The translations under genes and the position numbers were made by a program. From NCBI GenBank assembly GCA_023421505.1, contig JAEZTJ010000042.1, positions 1 to 38,030 on the forward strand: 38,030 nucleotides of DNA, in the 5' to 3' direction. The notes beneath the pieces are model-generated. The model was not told the origin of the DNA, ran no database searches, and worked only from the letters and a program-made list of their open reading frames with translations. The DNA comes from Bacillota bacterium. GTDB taxonomy: Bacteria > Bacillota > Clostridia > Lachnospirales > Lachnospiraceae. Below are positions 25,120-34,495 of this stretch, in pieces. The stretch's first letter is position 1. Every line of letters begins with the position of its first letter.

Positions 25120-25894
25120 TAATGTTAGCTTCTTCGTAGTAATTGCTGCCCTGTATTATACTGTCTGTATAGTAATAGTCTAAGCCCGCCAGTATGGACC
25201 TATCGTCAGGATCTGCCTGTCCGTCCTTCGAGGTAACAGTTATCAGGCCTTCATATAACTCTCCCTCATTTACATAGAAGGTGTCCTGTGGAAGACTGTC
25301 AAAGGTATAATTAGCAAATAGAATGAGAGGATTATTAAGATGACCTTTACTTAGAACTTCACCACTGTTTCTTAGGGAAAGCGTATCATCCTTTATCATA
25401 TCGAACACGGCAAAATCAAGTATTCCCTTCTCTAAAAAGGGTTTAAAATAGCTGTGATTTTGCCAGTAGGCGGCGTTTCTTTCTGCAAAATCTGTAATAA
25501 TATATTTAAACTTCAGATCCTTAAGGGAAGAATTATCTAAAAGATTTAAAAATCTCTTTAGAAAGGTATAGGAAAAGCGCCCCACTCCTGCCGCAAGCTC
25601 CATAATGTAGATAGTGGTATTCTTATCATAATCCTTACTAGAAGCAATATCCCTGCAGTATCCAAAAGCAGTTTTCGCATATAGGGCTGCAATATACGGA
25701 TTTGTTGTTATATATTGAGGAACAATTCCTTTAATCCAGGCGTCCGGACCAAGCTTTTCATAAAAGTCTGACTGTAATTTCCACAGCATGGATTGTGATA
25801 AAGGCTTTTTATCTTCAAGTATTACTGCGGATTTATTACAGTCCTTTGAATTGGTGGCTCTTTTTATATTATATTTTTTGTTTATTTGTGCCAA
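25091..25894 (-). CDS. MidA-like class I SAM-dependent methyltransferase
   Basis: A 267-residue protein starting at TTG after AGGAGG. The SAM-binding motif I is IYIMELAAGVGRFSYTFLKR, motif II is KYIITDFAERN, and LILFANYTFDSLPQDTFYV resembles the post-motif of MidA/NDUFAF7-like enzymes (COG1565). These methylate protein arginine or unknown substrates. The frame stops after ANINDILLQGLP, exactly where the TPR frame takes over, so the enzyme may be truncated by a frameshift. The target is unknown. Confidence 0.65.
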   Translation of the reverse strand: MAQINKKYNIKRATNSKDCNKSAVILEDKKPLSQSMLWKLQSDFYEKLGPDAWIKGIVPQYITTNPYIAALYAKTAFGYCRDIASSKDYDKNTTIYIMELAAGVGRFSYTFLKRFLNLLDNSSLKDLKFKYIITDFAERNAAYWQNHSYFKPFLEKGILDFAVFDMIKDDTLSLRNSGEVLSKGHLNNPLILFANYTFDSLPQDTFYVNEGELYEGLITVTSKDGQADPDDRSILAGLDYYYTDSIIQGSNYYEEANINDILLQGLP

Positions 25895-26194
25895 AACGTT
25901 TCCTCCTGAGTTGAAATAACCAATTAAAAGATTATGAGCTTAATTACTTATATAAATCACACAATAATTGTTAGCATTATCATGATTTTGTTCTTAAATC
26001 AAACCATATAGACACTAATATATAAATACTATGTTACCTAGTCAAAAAAACTTGTATGATATCAGATGTAACTAAGCCCAGTAGTATATTATACAGCAGA
26101 TATATTAAAAAAACCATAATATTCAATAATAAGTAGGAAGACTGGAAGAGATATCAGAATGAAAATTAGGATGGTAAAATAATTATTTGATAAA

Positions 26195-26249
26195 AAACCA
26201 CCCTTTTGATGAGATTATTCACTACTAATCCTCACCAAAAAGGTGGTTT
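26195..26249 (-). terminator. Terminator of the esterase gene
   Basis: AAACCACC (26195-26202) pairs with GGTGGTTT (26242-26249), extended by TTTT/AAAA, in a long-loop hairpin. On the minus strand it is followed by a T tract. It lies about 55 bp after the esterase stop. The rest of the gap 25895-26301 is AT-rich and shows no gene. Confidence 0.65.
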
Positions 26250-26301
26250 CTCCTTCTTGCTGTTAAATTTTCAAAAGGTCTTCGAAAACTTATAAAAAAG
26301 A

Positions 26302-29300
26302 TTATTTACTGATGGTAAATTTAATATACTGTGCTTTATCCATTTTCTTACCATCTTTGAATTTAACTCCGCTTATTACGATGTAGTAAGTTTGTCCCTT
26401 TTTATAAGGAGCGTTTGCTTTTACCTGCAGGTAACTGTCTTTTGTTACAGCTGCTTTTACTGTTACCTTATTACAAGCCTGATCAACTACAGTAACGTAA
26501 CTGGAATTGAAAGCAGTTGTATCTATGGCTTGCTTTAAATTAATAGACCATACCTTATCTGCGGATATATTAGTATATTCCTTGATTTTTTTGCCGTTTA
26601 AGGAGATATTTCCGATGGTAAACTCATACTTCTTGGGCTTCTCAATTGCTTTTCCTGTAGTGTAACGAACATTTTGTGTAATATATGCAGTATAGGTTTC
26701 TTTCGGGCTATAATTACTTACAGGCTTAATGGAGATGTTTTTATCTGTGGCCTTTAGTGTAACCTCCACTTTATTACCCTTGGAGTCTAATACATACACA
26801 GAATCTTCTGTTACTGAAGCTTTATCTATCGTCTTGCTAAAACTACAGATCAGCTCTTTATCTGGCATTTGTTTGCCGCTAAGCTTCGTTTCTGTTCCTT
26901 TGAAGGTAGTTTTTACTAAGCTGAAGGTACTGAATTTATCCACGTAGATAGAAACTCCCACAGGGACGCCATCTTTATTATAAACAATGGTTCCCTTTTG
27001 TACTCTGTTTTCTCCGTCACTATGCTCTACCAGAATTGCTAAAGAACGAATGAAGTCTTTCATTTCATCCTTATCTGTCGGAATATAGGAGCTTGTAATC
27101 GGTATGGTAACTTGAGTCTCTAAAGCATAATTAGTTTCTATGCTAACAGGAGAGCCAAGCATCTGTGCACCTGACGACATCTGTAACATTAAGGCCTTGG
27201 TGCTTTCTATCTCTTTATTGTCTTTAACCTCCGAAACATGAATACTCAAATCTTTATCCTTTGCTTCGGTTAACGTTTTTGACGGAAGAGCCAGACTGAC
27301 TTTGTCGGTCACAATGTTTAAAGCCAGATTGTTTTGTCCCAGTTCAGTGGCTGCTTTGTTAGGAAGCTTCACTTCTACTACATCTGCATTATCACCCTTT
27401 TTATCAGGTATATAAATTGTCGCTGAGCTGCTCTTTGTACTTAACGCATTTTTTACTGATTCAGCTGCTTTGCTTTCACTCAGTTCCACCAGATCTTTCT
27501 TTGCTCCGTTAGTATCAGTTGTTCTGGTGACATCAAGCTGTATCGCTGTTGAATTTGCCGGTACTTTGTCAATTGCCGGAGTCTCCTCTTTTACAGGTGC
27601 ACTTGTTATAGTAGCAGTTGGAGTAGGTTTTGTCGTAGGAGTCGGCTGAGTTGTAGGAGCCGGTGTATTAGTAGGAACCGGTGTATTAGTAGGAGCTGGT
27701 GTATTAGTAGGAACCGGTGTATTAGTAGGAACTGGTGTATTCGTAGGAGATGGCGTAGCTGTAGGTGCCGGTGTAGATGTCGGTGTCGGAGTTGGCGTAG
27801 CTTTGATCTCTACAATTTGTTCCTGATTTAAATCAATATTATAATTATTAGCCATATCTAAAACAACTTTTACTGTTTTACCCTTTAGGCTGCCACTAGG
27901 TAATACAAGAGAAGCATTCCATACATTTTCAGAAGCTGCAGATTGGAGAGTAGCTTCTGCTGCGACTGCTTGATCAACATAGAGAGTTACTCCTCTGGCT
28001 GTATCCTGAAGATTGCTTCCCTCCACAGTAACATTGCAGGTATTGCTGTCATTTGTAACTTTGAAGGAAGTAATGGAGGGCTTCATGGAATTAATCCAAG
28101 GAGCTACTGCTTCATAACCGCCATAATTGCGAGTCCATCCGTCAACGCCGTCAATAACATCTTCATAAAAAGGATCTCTATTCAGATTTGTAGCAGTGGC
28201 TTCTGTCATTTGGCTACCTGTAAAATACCAGTTAACATATTCGGCAATCTGCTTGTTTTGTGTTGAGTCTGTACCATGACCGCCGCTGTTACGGAAACAG
28301 AACTTAACGTATTCATCTGCATCGTAACCGAGCCAGGTATATACGGTCTTTGCAATTTCCAGACTGAGTGCATCTCCTTGAGACTGATTACCGTTGTCAT
28401 CAATTGTATGCTGCAGTACGATTGCACGAGGTTTGTTACTATCAGCGCTGGGGCTTAATGCTAGTGAAGCGACCAGTTCTTCATGATCATAAGGCAGGCG
28501 GTCGCCATAGCCATAGGATCCAGGTACTTTATAGTAGAAGCGTCCAGGGGTTAGGAATCTGCGGAAAAGCTCTGTTGTTCTGCCGGGATTATGGCGAATG
28601 GTATCACCCATAACCTCGCCTCCCCCCATGATTCCCCAGGAGTAAATGTTTCCACCAGTTGCGCGGTTCATATCAAAGCGGTAGGTAGCAGGACCGGTTA
28701 CACCGGCAGCACCGGGAACGCAGATATCAATACGATTATCAAATACTGCAGAGACAAAAGCGTATTTTCCGTTGATAGAGAAGCCGGTCACCGCAAGATC
28801 GGATGCATTGATAAGATCAGCTGCATTACCCTGGTCTGCAATAGCAATATTATCCTTCACTAACAGTTCAAGTGCGTCAATACCAATAGAAGCACCCAGA
28901 GCGGCTAACATCTCATTACTGATCTCATGGGTATCTCCGTCACGGGTATAAGGGAAAAAGCTACGTAAAGTTCCCGCACGGTTCCCGCCATTTGCTTTAT
29001 TAATCCAAGGATCGTTTCGATCATCCGTCGTTACATCGGTAGGAATTTCTAGGGTGGCAATACCGGCATTATGATAATCAGTGCTGCCAGCGCCGAAGCT
29101 TAACATTACCGGAACAGCAACACCCTCATGTCCGGAGGCTACTCGTTGCTCCTCTGAAGGCAGACTCAATTTATACTTTATTGTTTTCGTTACCTCTTTA
29201 TAGGTAACATCAACTGGAATCTCGTAATAAGCAGGAGTAGTGCCAAACCAAGGTGAGGTTGTAGCAGGTTTATAGGTTATCGCACCGATAGAGATACTAT

Positions 29301-30627
29301 CAGGTGATGCGGGCTTATAGCCGTATTCATAAAATTGTGCCAGATCAAGTATCTCATTTCTTCTGGCATTCCAGTCACTTAAGGATTTCACCTTAGTTCC
29401 GTCAAAGAACTCATATATATTAGGTAAGGTCAGCTCTGACGGTAAATCCATTGGATCCGGATACTTTGTATCAGCCCAACGCAGTCCATCAACAGCAGCC
29501 TTGAGTCGGGCAGCGGCTGCATCAATTTCTGCTTGACTGGTTGAACCTACGGTATCTCTTGCGAGAGCTAATGCTTCATCAAGCTCCTTCTGCGTCTCTG
29601 GAGTCCAGACACCCTTTACAAAGGAGACAGAATCGATAAAGCGAATCTGGTTTGTCAGCTTCCAGTCATTAAAAGCAAATTCATCCGTACCATTCCAACC
29701 GGTTAAGGTGATTTCTCCCCAATCACTATTATAATCCTTCGTACTGAAGGGAAGAGAGTTTAGGTTATGGCTCCAATAGGTACGTTTTGTACGTGGTGTA
29801 CTGTTTGCGGGAGAGTCTCCGAGCATCACATCAATACCGAATTTAGTACCGTTATCAAGCTTCGCACCATAAATTTGCAGAGCAAGCTCTACGGTGTAGC
29901 CTGAGCCATCGGCTCTTTCCTTTACAGCATAGCCCTTGATACGGTTAGTATACTCGCGGTTAGCTTCCTGTACATAGGCTGAGCTATGGTTTATTACACC
30001 GGAATCTACTTGATAGGTAAGCGCTCCGGCACGCGTCACAGTGAAAAGGCCGTCATCGTCCTCGAATTTACCGCCCTTGTCGTTCCAGAAGTCAACACTG
30101 AATTCAACACCGTCTTCATTGCTGTAGGTGTTGGGCAGGGTCTGCCAGGTTACCCAGTCAAGGCCTCCTGCGGATCTGGCAGAAGTAACACCGGGTGTTG
30201 TTTCATAGGCAGGTGTTGTATCATCGACATCAATCAGTAAGTATAGTGTCTCACCATCCCATACTGAACGCATTGGGTTACCTGTTATAGCACCTCCTGA
30301 TACCGATACTGCACCACCCGAAGTGGATACGGCACCGCCTGAAGTTGATATAGCGCCGCCTGAGGTGGATATGGCACCACCCGAAACGGAAGGGTAGTCT
30401 TCCGACTTTGTGCCGTCCTTGGCATTATCGATATAGCTGACCGGAGCGTTGCTATATGCTGCATCAGCTAATCCATCCACAACAATAGAATCTGTTGTGA
30501 AAACGGAATCCAGCTTTTCATATGGATTGGATGCTGCTTCTGCCTTTGCAGGACTTGGTACGCCAGTTGTAAATAGCATTAACGCTGCCATTACAATAGC
30601 AAGTTGTTTTGTACTACTTTTTCTCAT
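26302..30627 (-). CDS. Large secreted CE15-like (glucuronoyl esterase-type) multidomain protein
   Basis: A 1441-residue secreted protein. The start at MRKSS follows AAAGGGGA and opens a signal peptide (about 1-30). Order: a CBM9/DOMON-like domain (about 36-325) interrupted at 80-117 by SGGA[I/V]ST repeats; a helical linker (340-385); an alpha/beta-hydrolase of the CE15 type (about 390-805) with nucleophile S617 in VTGFSINGK and H784 in GGHGTDS; a beta-domain (845-942); a PT-rich linker (943-1004); then a beta-rich region and two SbsA/Big_5-like Ig domains at the C-terminus. CE15 enzymes cut lignin-glucuronoxylan esters, which fits the xylan theme of the GH43 gene. The nucleophile motif departs from the usual GCSRNGK (see findings). 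Confidence 0.8.
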   Translation of the reverse strand: MRKSSTKQLAIVMAALMLFTTGVPSPAKAEAASNPYEKLDSVFTTDSIVVDGLADAAYSNAPVSYIDNAKDGTKSEDYPSVSGGAISTSGGAISTSGGAVSTSGGAVSVSGGAITGNPMRSVWDGETLYLLIDVDDTTPAYETTPGVTSARSAGGLDWVTWQTLPNTYSNEDGVEFSVDFWNDKGGKFEDDDGLFTVTRAGALTYQVDSGVINHSSAYVQEANREYTNRIKGYAVKERADGSGYTVELALQIYGAKLDNGTKFGIDVMLGDSPANSTPRTKRTYWSHNLNSLPFSTKDYNSDWGEITLTGWNGTDEFAFNDWKLTNQIRFIDSVSFVKGVWTPETQKELDEALALARDTVGSTSQAEIDAAAARLKAAVDGLRWADTKYPDPMDLPSELTLPNIYEFFDGTKVKSLSDWNARRNEILDLAQFYEYGYKPASPDSISIGAITYKPATTSPWFGTTPAYYEIPVDVTYKEVTKTIKYKLSLPSEEQRVASGHEGVAVPVMLSFGAGSTDYHNAGIATLEIPTDVTTDDRNDPWINKANGGNRAGTLRSFFPYTRDGDTHEISNEMLAALGASIGIDALELLVKDNIAIADQGNAADLINASDLAVTGFSINGKYAFVSAVFDNRIDICVPGAAGVTGPATYRFDMNRATGGNIYSWGIMGGGEVMGDTIRHNPGRTTELFRRFLTPGRFYYKVPGSYGYGDRLPYDHEELVASLALSPSADSNKPRAIVLQHTIDDNGNQSQGDALSLEIAKTVYTWLGYDADEYVKFCFRNSGGHGTDSTQNKQIAEYVNWYFTGSQMTEATATNLNRDPFYEDVIDGVDGWTRNYGGYEAVAPWINSMKPSITSFKVTNDSNTCNVTVEGSNLQDTARGVTLYVDQAVAAEATLQSAASENVWNASLVLPSGSLKGKTVKVVLDMANNYNIDLNQEQIVEIKATPTPTPTSTPAPTATPSPTNTPVPTNTPVPTNTPAPTNTPVPTNTPAPTTQPTPTTKPTPTATITSAPVKEETPAIDKVPANSTAIQLDVTRTTDTNGAKKDLVELSESKAAESVKNALSTKSSSATIYIPDKKGDNADVVEVKLPNKAATELGQNNLALNIVTDKVSLALPSKTLTEAKDKDLSIHVSEVKDNKEIESTKALMLQMSSGAQMLGSPVSIETNYALETQVTIPITSSYIPTDKDEMKDFIRSLAILVEHSDGENRVQKGTIVYNKDGVPVGVSIYVDKFSTFSLVKTTFKGTETKLSGKQMPDKELICSFSKTIDKASVTEDSVYVLDSKGNKVEVTLKATDKNISIKPVSNYSPKETYTAYITQNVRYTTGKAIEKPKKYEFTIGNISLNGKKIKEYTNISADKVWSINLKQAIDTTAFNSSYVTVVDQACNKVTVKAAVTKDSYLQVKANAPYKKGQTYYIVISGVKFKDGKKMDKAQYIKFTISK
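27616..27801 (-). repeat. 18-bp tandem repeats encoding a PTNTP[V/A] linker
   Basis: Six-residue units (PTNTPV / PTNTPA) are repeated at the DNA level as near-identical 18-bp copies (about 27660-27760), flanked by less regular PT-rich codons. It is a flexible, possibly glycosylated linker. The copy number may vary between strains. Confidence 0.8.
30286..30384 (-). repeat. 21-bp repeats encoding SGGA[I/V]ST units
   Basis: Five seven-residue units with the SGG-A-[I/V]-S-[T/V] pattern are inserted near the start of the CBM9-like domain. The DNA copies are diverged at third positions, so the peptide pattern is under selection. Confidence 0.75.
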
Positions 30628-30678
30628 AAAAGTCCCCTTTCCTGTACAAATAAACATTGTGTTTCTTGAAACTTTTCT

Positions 30679-30707
30679 ATATAATCAAGGGTTTCACTGT
30701 CTGTTAA
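30679..30707 (-). promoter_or_regulatory. Candidate promoter of the esterase gene
   Basis: On the minus strand TTAACA (30707-30702), 17 bp, TTATAT (30684-30679). The remaining gap to 31237 shows no convincing gene; a 27-codon ORF at 31128-31211 has no good ribosome binding site. Confidence 0.45.
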
Positions 30708-31237
30708 GAACAATGTCCCACCCTTTTCGCTTATACATTTGGGTTAATCAAGCAGATTAAAAAACGATTAGCCTCCGTTGAGCCATATAATCCCAGACAT
30801 TAATTGGAAGAAATCGAAATGCTCATTGAAGCCGGTTGCTATAGCATCTGAATTTAAATCAGAGAAGGCCGGTTTAAGACAGAGGAAAAACAAAAGTATT
30901 ACATTAATTTTCCTGATTTCTTTATGTGCAAAGTATACAATAATAAACCAATATAATCAATTATTTTGTGCAATATGTCAATATAGTTCGAATGTTAACT
31001 TTTTTCAAACTATTTTGCGAATTGCAAGTGATTTATCCTATTATTAAATCAGATTCAGCTCTTAGTAATGAGGCTGACTACGGGAGTATTGGAGATAATA
31101 GGGGGACAGGATATGTAAAGAAAAGAAATGACAAAAGAATTAGATAATATCAAGTCAAAGAGAGCTGTACTTATAGATCCACTTTATCTTGAAAAAGAAA
31201 CACGTTGGTGACACTATTAATTCTTTAATTAACAAAG

Positions 31238-31282
31238 AAACAGAGGTCTTTTACACCTAAACGGTGACCAAGACCTCTGTTT
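31238..31282 (-). terminator. Terminator of the ABC-F gene
   Basis: AAACAGAGGTCTT and its perfect 13-bp complement enclose a 19-base loop that has an inner CACC/GGTG stem. It lies 37 bp after the ABC-F stop. T-rich sequence lies on both sides, so it could work in both directions. Confidence 0.8.
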
Positions 31283-31318
31283 TCGTGTACGCAGATAACG
31301 GGAAGGGTGCGTATTATC

Positions 31319-33058
31319 TTAAAGTAGCTTTATTAGTGATTCCAGCTCTTCGGATAAAACCTTAGCAAGTGCAAGATCAGTATTCTTTAAAGCCATAGCA
31401 ATTTTCGTTTCAATATCAATTTTCTTTTGTTCAATTTCTAAATAGTCTTTCTCAAAATGATTAGCGTAAATCAGCTTTCTGAATTTTCTTATACTTATTT
31501 TTCTGATTGTATTATTTTCAATGATTAAGACATAATCCATGCAGTTTACGATAGAATAAAAATCATGAGAAATCATTAATACTGCACCTTTATAGTCTTT
31601 AATCGCTTTTTCCAGTGCTATTTGTGAATAGGTATCAAGATGACTGGTTGGTTCATCAAGCAGTAACAGGGTTGCTTTACTGGCCGCCACTTTAGCTAAT
31701 TGGAGTATGTTTTTTTCACCGCCTGACAATGCACTTATCTTTTGCCTTAAATCTTCCTCCTTAAAACCATAATTTAAAAGATAGGAGGTAGCCTCATGAT
31801 AGGTATTAAATCCGGCATCTAAAAACTCATCAAGAATCGTATTAGATTCATTTAATATTTCGCTGTTAAGCTGTGATAAATAAGCCACCTTAATGTTTTC
31901 CTCTAACTGTATAGAGGTATGATTATCATTTAAAATATCACGGAGTAAAGTCGTTTTTCCGGTGCCATTTGGCCCAATTAGCGCTACTTTATCATTAGAT
32001 TTTATCTCAAAATTAACATTTTCTAAAAGAAGATCGTCAAAGGCAAGGCTGTAATCAGTTACTTTTAAAATAACAGCTTCTTCGATCTCCTGATCAGTAT
32101 CTAATCTGATATCCGGCTGCTTTATCTCTACAAAGGGGTCTTTAATTCTCCGGGCTTCTAATCTTTCTTTAATTTTAATTCTAGCTTTTAGAGATTTTCC
32201 TCTGGAAGCATCCGTATGGATCGTTGCCTTAGATCTTAGCTGGTCAATTAGATTCTCATTTCTTTCTATTTCTAACGTATCGGCAGCAGCTAGCTCCTGC
32301 AATTCTATTTTTCTTTGAAGCAATGAGAAGTTGTAATCAATAAAGCTTCCATCAAATTCTTGAAGCTCCCTATTTTCAAGATGCAATATTTTATTAAAGC
32401 AATGATTTAACAGATATCTGTTATGCGTAATAATAAGCATGGTTCCTTTGTGTGAATTTATTAAGTTTTTCAGAGAATTAAGGTTATCAAAGTCTAAAAA
32501 GACATCGGGCTCATCCATGATGATTAAGTCTGGATTGGTGAGCAGCTCCTTGATTACTTGAATGATTTTAAATTCCCCGCCGCTTAGTTTGGATACGAAT
32601 TGATTTTCTTGTTTGGTTAGATTCGCAAGGTTTAGCTTTCTTTTAATGTTTTGTTCGAAATCATCTCCACCTATAGCCTGATAGGAATCTAGAGTTACTT
32701 GATACTTTTCTAATAAAGCATCAAGCTCTGAGGCTGTTTCCATCTCAGTGCAGATAGAAGCCAATTCATTTTGCAGCACGATAAACTTTTCCGATATATA
32801 TTCGAAAACAGTGATTTCACTTGCCTTTTCTAATTGAGAGAACTGGCTTACATACCCAATTCTATAAGGTGGAGTAATTTCTATGCTTCCGTCATACATA
32901 TATTTTTCTGGCTCCATTATCATATCTAATAGAGTACTTTTTCCACTGCCGCTGGTTCCAATTAAAGCACAATGTTGTCCTTCCTCTAATGTAAATGAAA
33001 TATTATCAAATAGATCCTTTTGCGGAAAGGAGTAGGATAAATTATCAACTTTTATCAT
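31319..33058 (-). CDS. ABC-F family ATPase (ribosome-protection/antibiotic-resistance type)
   Basis: A 579-residue soluble protein with two ATP-binding domains and no membrane segment. The first has GTSGSGKST, KLSGGEF and LIIMDEPDVFLD. The second has GPNGTGKTT, ALSGGEKN and LLLDEPTSHLD. A charged helical linker between them (about 225-330, ending with SKATIHTDASRGKSLKARIK) is the P-site tRNA-interaction motif of ABC-F proteins. A coiled C-terminal tail follows. Members bind ribosomes to relieve stalling or to displace antibiotics (Vga/Lsa/Msr types). The long linker is compatible with a resistance factor, but the drug spectrum cannot be predicted. The ribosome binding site is GAGAGG. Confidence 0.85.
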   Translation of the reverse strand: MIKVDNLSYSFPQKDLFDNISFTLEEGQHCALIGTSGSGKSTLLDMIMEPEKYMYDGSIEITPPYRIGYVSQFSQLEKASEITVFEYISEKFIVLQNELASICTEMETASELDALLEKYQVTLDSYQAIGGDDFEQNIKRKLNLANLTKQENQFVSKLSGGEFKIIQVIKELLTNPDLIIMDEPDVFLDFDNLNSLKNLINSHKGTMLIITHNRYLLNHCFNKILHLENRELQEFDGSFIDYNFSLLQRKIELQELAAADTLEIERNENLIDQLRSKATIHTDASRGKSLKARIKIKERLEARRIKDPFVEIKQPDIRLDTDQEIEEAVILKVTDYSLAFDDLLLENVNFEIKSNDKVALIGPNGTGKTTLLRDILNDNHTSIQLEENIKVAYLSQLNSEILNESNTILDEFLDAGFNTYHEATSYLLNYGFKEEDLRQKISALSGGEKNILQLAKVAASKATLLLLDEPTSHLDTYSQIALEKAIKDYKGAVLMISHDFYSIVNCMDYVLIIENNTIRKISIRKFRKLIYANHFEKDYLEIEQKKIDIETKIAMALKNTDLALAKVLSEELESLIKLL

Positions 33059-33082
33059 GTTATTACCTCTCTTATCTTAAGA

Positions 33083-33098
33083 AAGAGCTGCGGCTCTT
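33083..33098 (-). promoter_or_regulatory. Leader hairpin upstream of the ABC-F gene
   Basis: AAGAGC and GCTCTT form a 6-bp stem with a TGCG/CGCA loop, about 25 bp before the ATG. Leader attenuators are common upstream of ABC-F genes, but no leader peptide was clearly identified here. Confidence 0.3.
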
Positions 33099-33434
33099 AA
33101 ATATATCATTTTCATTTTATTGTGATTCTATTGATATATGGGTAAAAAGAAATTTTATACACCGGGGTAGCATAACACGTTTTATGATTAATATCAATTG
33201 ATTCGTATTTAAGTCCTTAGTAATATACATTTCTAAAAAGTAAAAGAAGAGGTATAAGTATCGCATATGTAAATACTTAACAAAAACAAGTATCCTACCT
33301 ATTATGATAAATACTAGCTCTCCATCTGTCCTACCCATTCTGTGATCCAATCATAGATATGTGCTACGGAAATATACTGATACTCTTGCAGAATTTAATT
33401 ACATAGTCTTAATATAAAGGTTCATTAAGCGTGA

Positions 33435-33817
33435 GTGTCGTATCATTTTACATACCATAAGCTGATACATGAGGACAAGGAGTATCATGATGATGTGTTT
33501 GTAGGCGTGGCTGAAACTAGAGTTGCCCGTCATGCTCACAAGTGATGCATTTATACTCATATTAACCCTTGCTATCAGAACCTGCGAATTTGGGCAGCGC
33601 ACAAATTTACCGGCTGAAAAATGTACTTCTTTTAAGCCTAATACATACTGATATGATCTTGATATTTAATCTTATCTGGGAATAAAGATTTTATTAAGAA
33701 GTAGCTGTAGAAACAATGACTAAGCTGGATGTCAAGAGTGGCAATATAAGGATGACTTGCTTTCGTGATGAAAATATATCTGAAATTAATAATCTTGTTA
33801 GTTTACTTTTTGGTTAA
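33435..33817 (+). pseudogene. Decayed coding fragments
   Basis: Two short open stretches look protein-like but lack starts or ribosome binding sites. One, at 33435-33545, contains HKLIHEDKEYHDDVFVGVAE. The other, at 33716-33817, contains MTKLDVKSGNIRMTCFRDEN and ends in SLLFG. No family is recognised. Otherwise the 780-bp gap 33059-33840 shows no intact gene. Confidence 0.3.
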
Positions 33818-33831
33818 GTATTTCTCTTTAT
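33802..33831 (+). promoter_or_regulatory. TcdR/UviA-type promoter of the lysozyme gene
   Basis: TTTACT (33802-33807), 16 bp, CTCTTTAT (33824-33831), ending about 50 bp before the lysozyme ATG. It is nearly identical in boxes and spacing to the promoter of the sigma factor gene at 37742-37771, and TTGG occurs at the same place in both spacers. Confidence 0.65.
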
Positions 33832-33879
33832 TAACTGTACATGTACAAAACACAAATAACCATTGAAGGGAGTTTTATT

Positions 33880-34467
33880 ATGAGTAATTTTGTAACAAGT
33901 CCAGATGGAAAAGCTTTTATAAAAAGTCATGAGGGATGCCGCCTAGATTTCTATGCGGACTCAAAATATGGATATCCAACCGTTGGATATGGACATCTGA
34001 TAACAACAAGTAGGACATATCCTGTAAATAGTAAGCTAACGGCAGCGCAATGTAAAGAATTAACAGATTCTTTACACTTGGGTTATACTTCTCCAATTAG
34101 TATGGCCAAAGCAGAGGAACTTTTTGCCACGGATTTAAAAGTAAAAGCAGAAGATTACGTAAATGCGCTAAATCTTCCTTACTTACAGCAATTTTCAATC
34201 AATCAATTTGATGCGCTTGTCTCGTTAACGTTTAATAGCGGTCTTGCGGTACTTGCAACCAATGATGTACAAGCTATGTTGGCTTATGAACCAATATACA
34301 CAACATATTCAGGTAATCCTACCGCAGCTGAACTTGATATTTGTTCAAGATTGGTTAGTAAAGCATTTTCATACGATACTACTCTGCAGTCAAGAAGAAA
34401 TGAAGAAGCAGCTTTGTTTTGTAGAGGCATGGCATATACCCATAAATATCCGGTATATACAGTATAG
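33880..34467 (+). CDS. GH24 phage-type lysozyme (endolysin)
   Basis: A 195-residue muramidase. The start is set at MSNFV, with GAAGGGAG 8 bases upstream. The catalytic E-D-T triad of T4-type lysozymes is visible as E18 in SHEGC, D27 in FYADS and T34 in PTVGYGHL. The later NQFDALVSLTFNSG is the family's second signature. There is no signal peptide, so release through a membrane lesion such as a holin is needed. A holin gene lies 2.3 kb away on the other strand, and both seem to depend on the same kind of promoter. It is probably phage-derived but is not in an intact prophage. Confidence 0.88.
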   Translation: MSNFVTSPDGKAFIKSHEGCRLDFYADSKYGYPTVGYGHLITTSRTYPVNSKLTAAQCKELTDSLHLGYTSPISMAKAEELFATDLKVKAEDYVNALNLPYLQQFSINQFDALVSLTFNSGLAVLATNDVQAMLAYEPIYTTYSGNPTAAELDICSRLVSKAFSYDTTLQSRRNEEAALFCRGMAYTHKYPVYTV

Positions 34468-34495
34468 TTTCGTAATTAATTTTTCCTGATGCCAA

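Noticed and set aside
27660..27760. CRISPR-like array
   Set aside because: The 18-bp repeats are contiguous, without unique spacers, and lie in frame inside the esterase linker.
30778..31047. 89-codon open frame in the gap before the esterase gene
   Set aside because: No ribosome binding site, no recognisable domain, and it overlaps the AT-rich upstream region.
31128..31211. 27-codon ORF (MTKELDNIKSKRAVLIDPLY...)
   Set aside because: Protein-like composition but a poor ribosome binding site and very short; possibly a remnant, not supported as a gene.
33117..33350. 77-codon minus-strand ORF between the ABC-F and lysozyme genes
   Set aside because: Low-complexity hydrophobic translation of AT-rich DNA without start signals.
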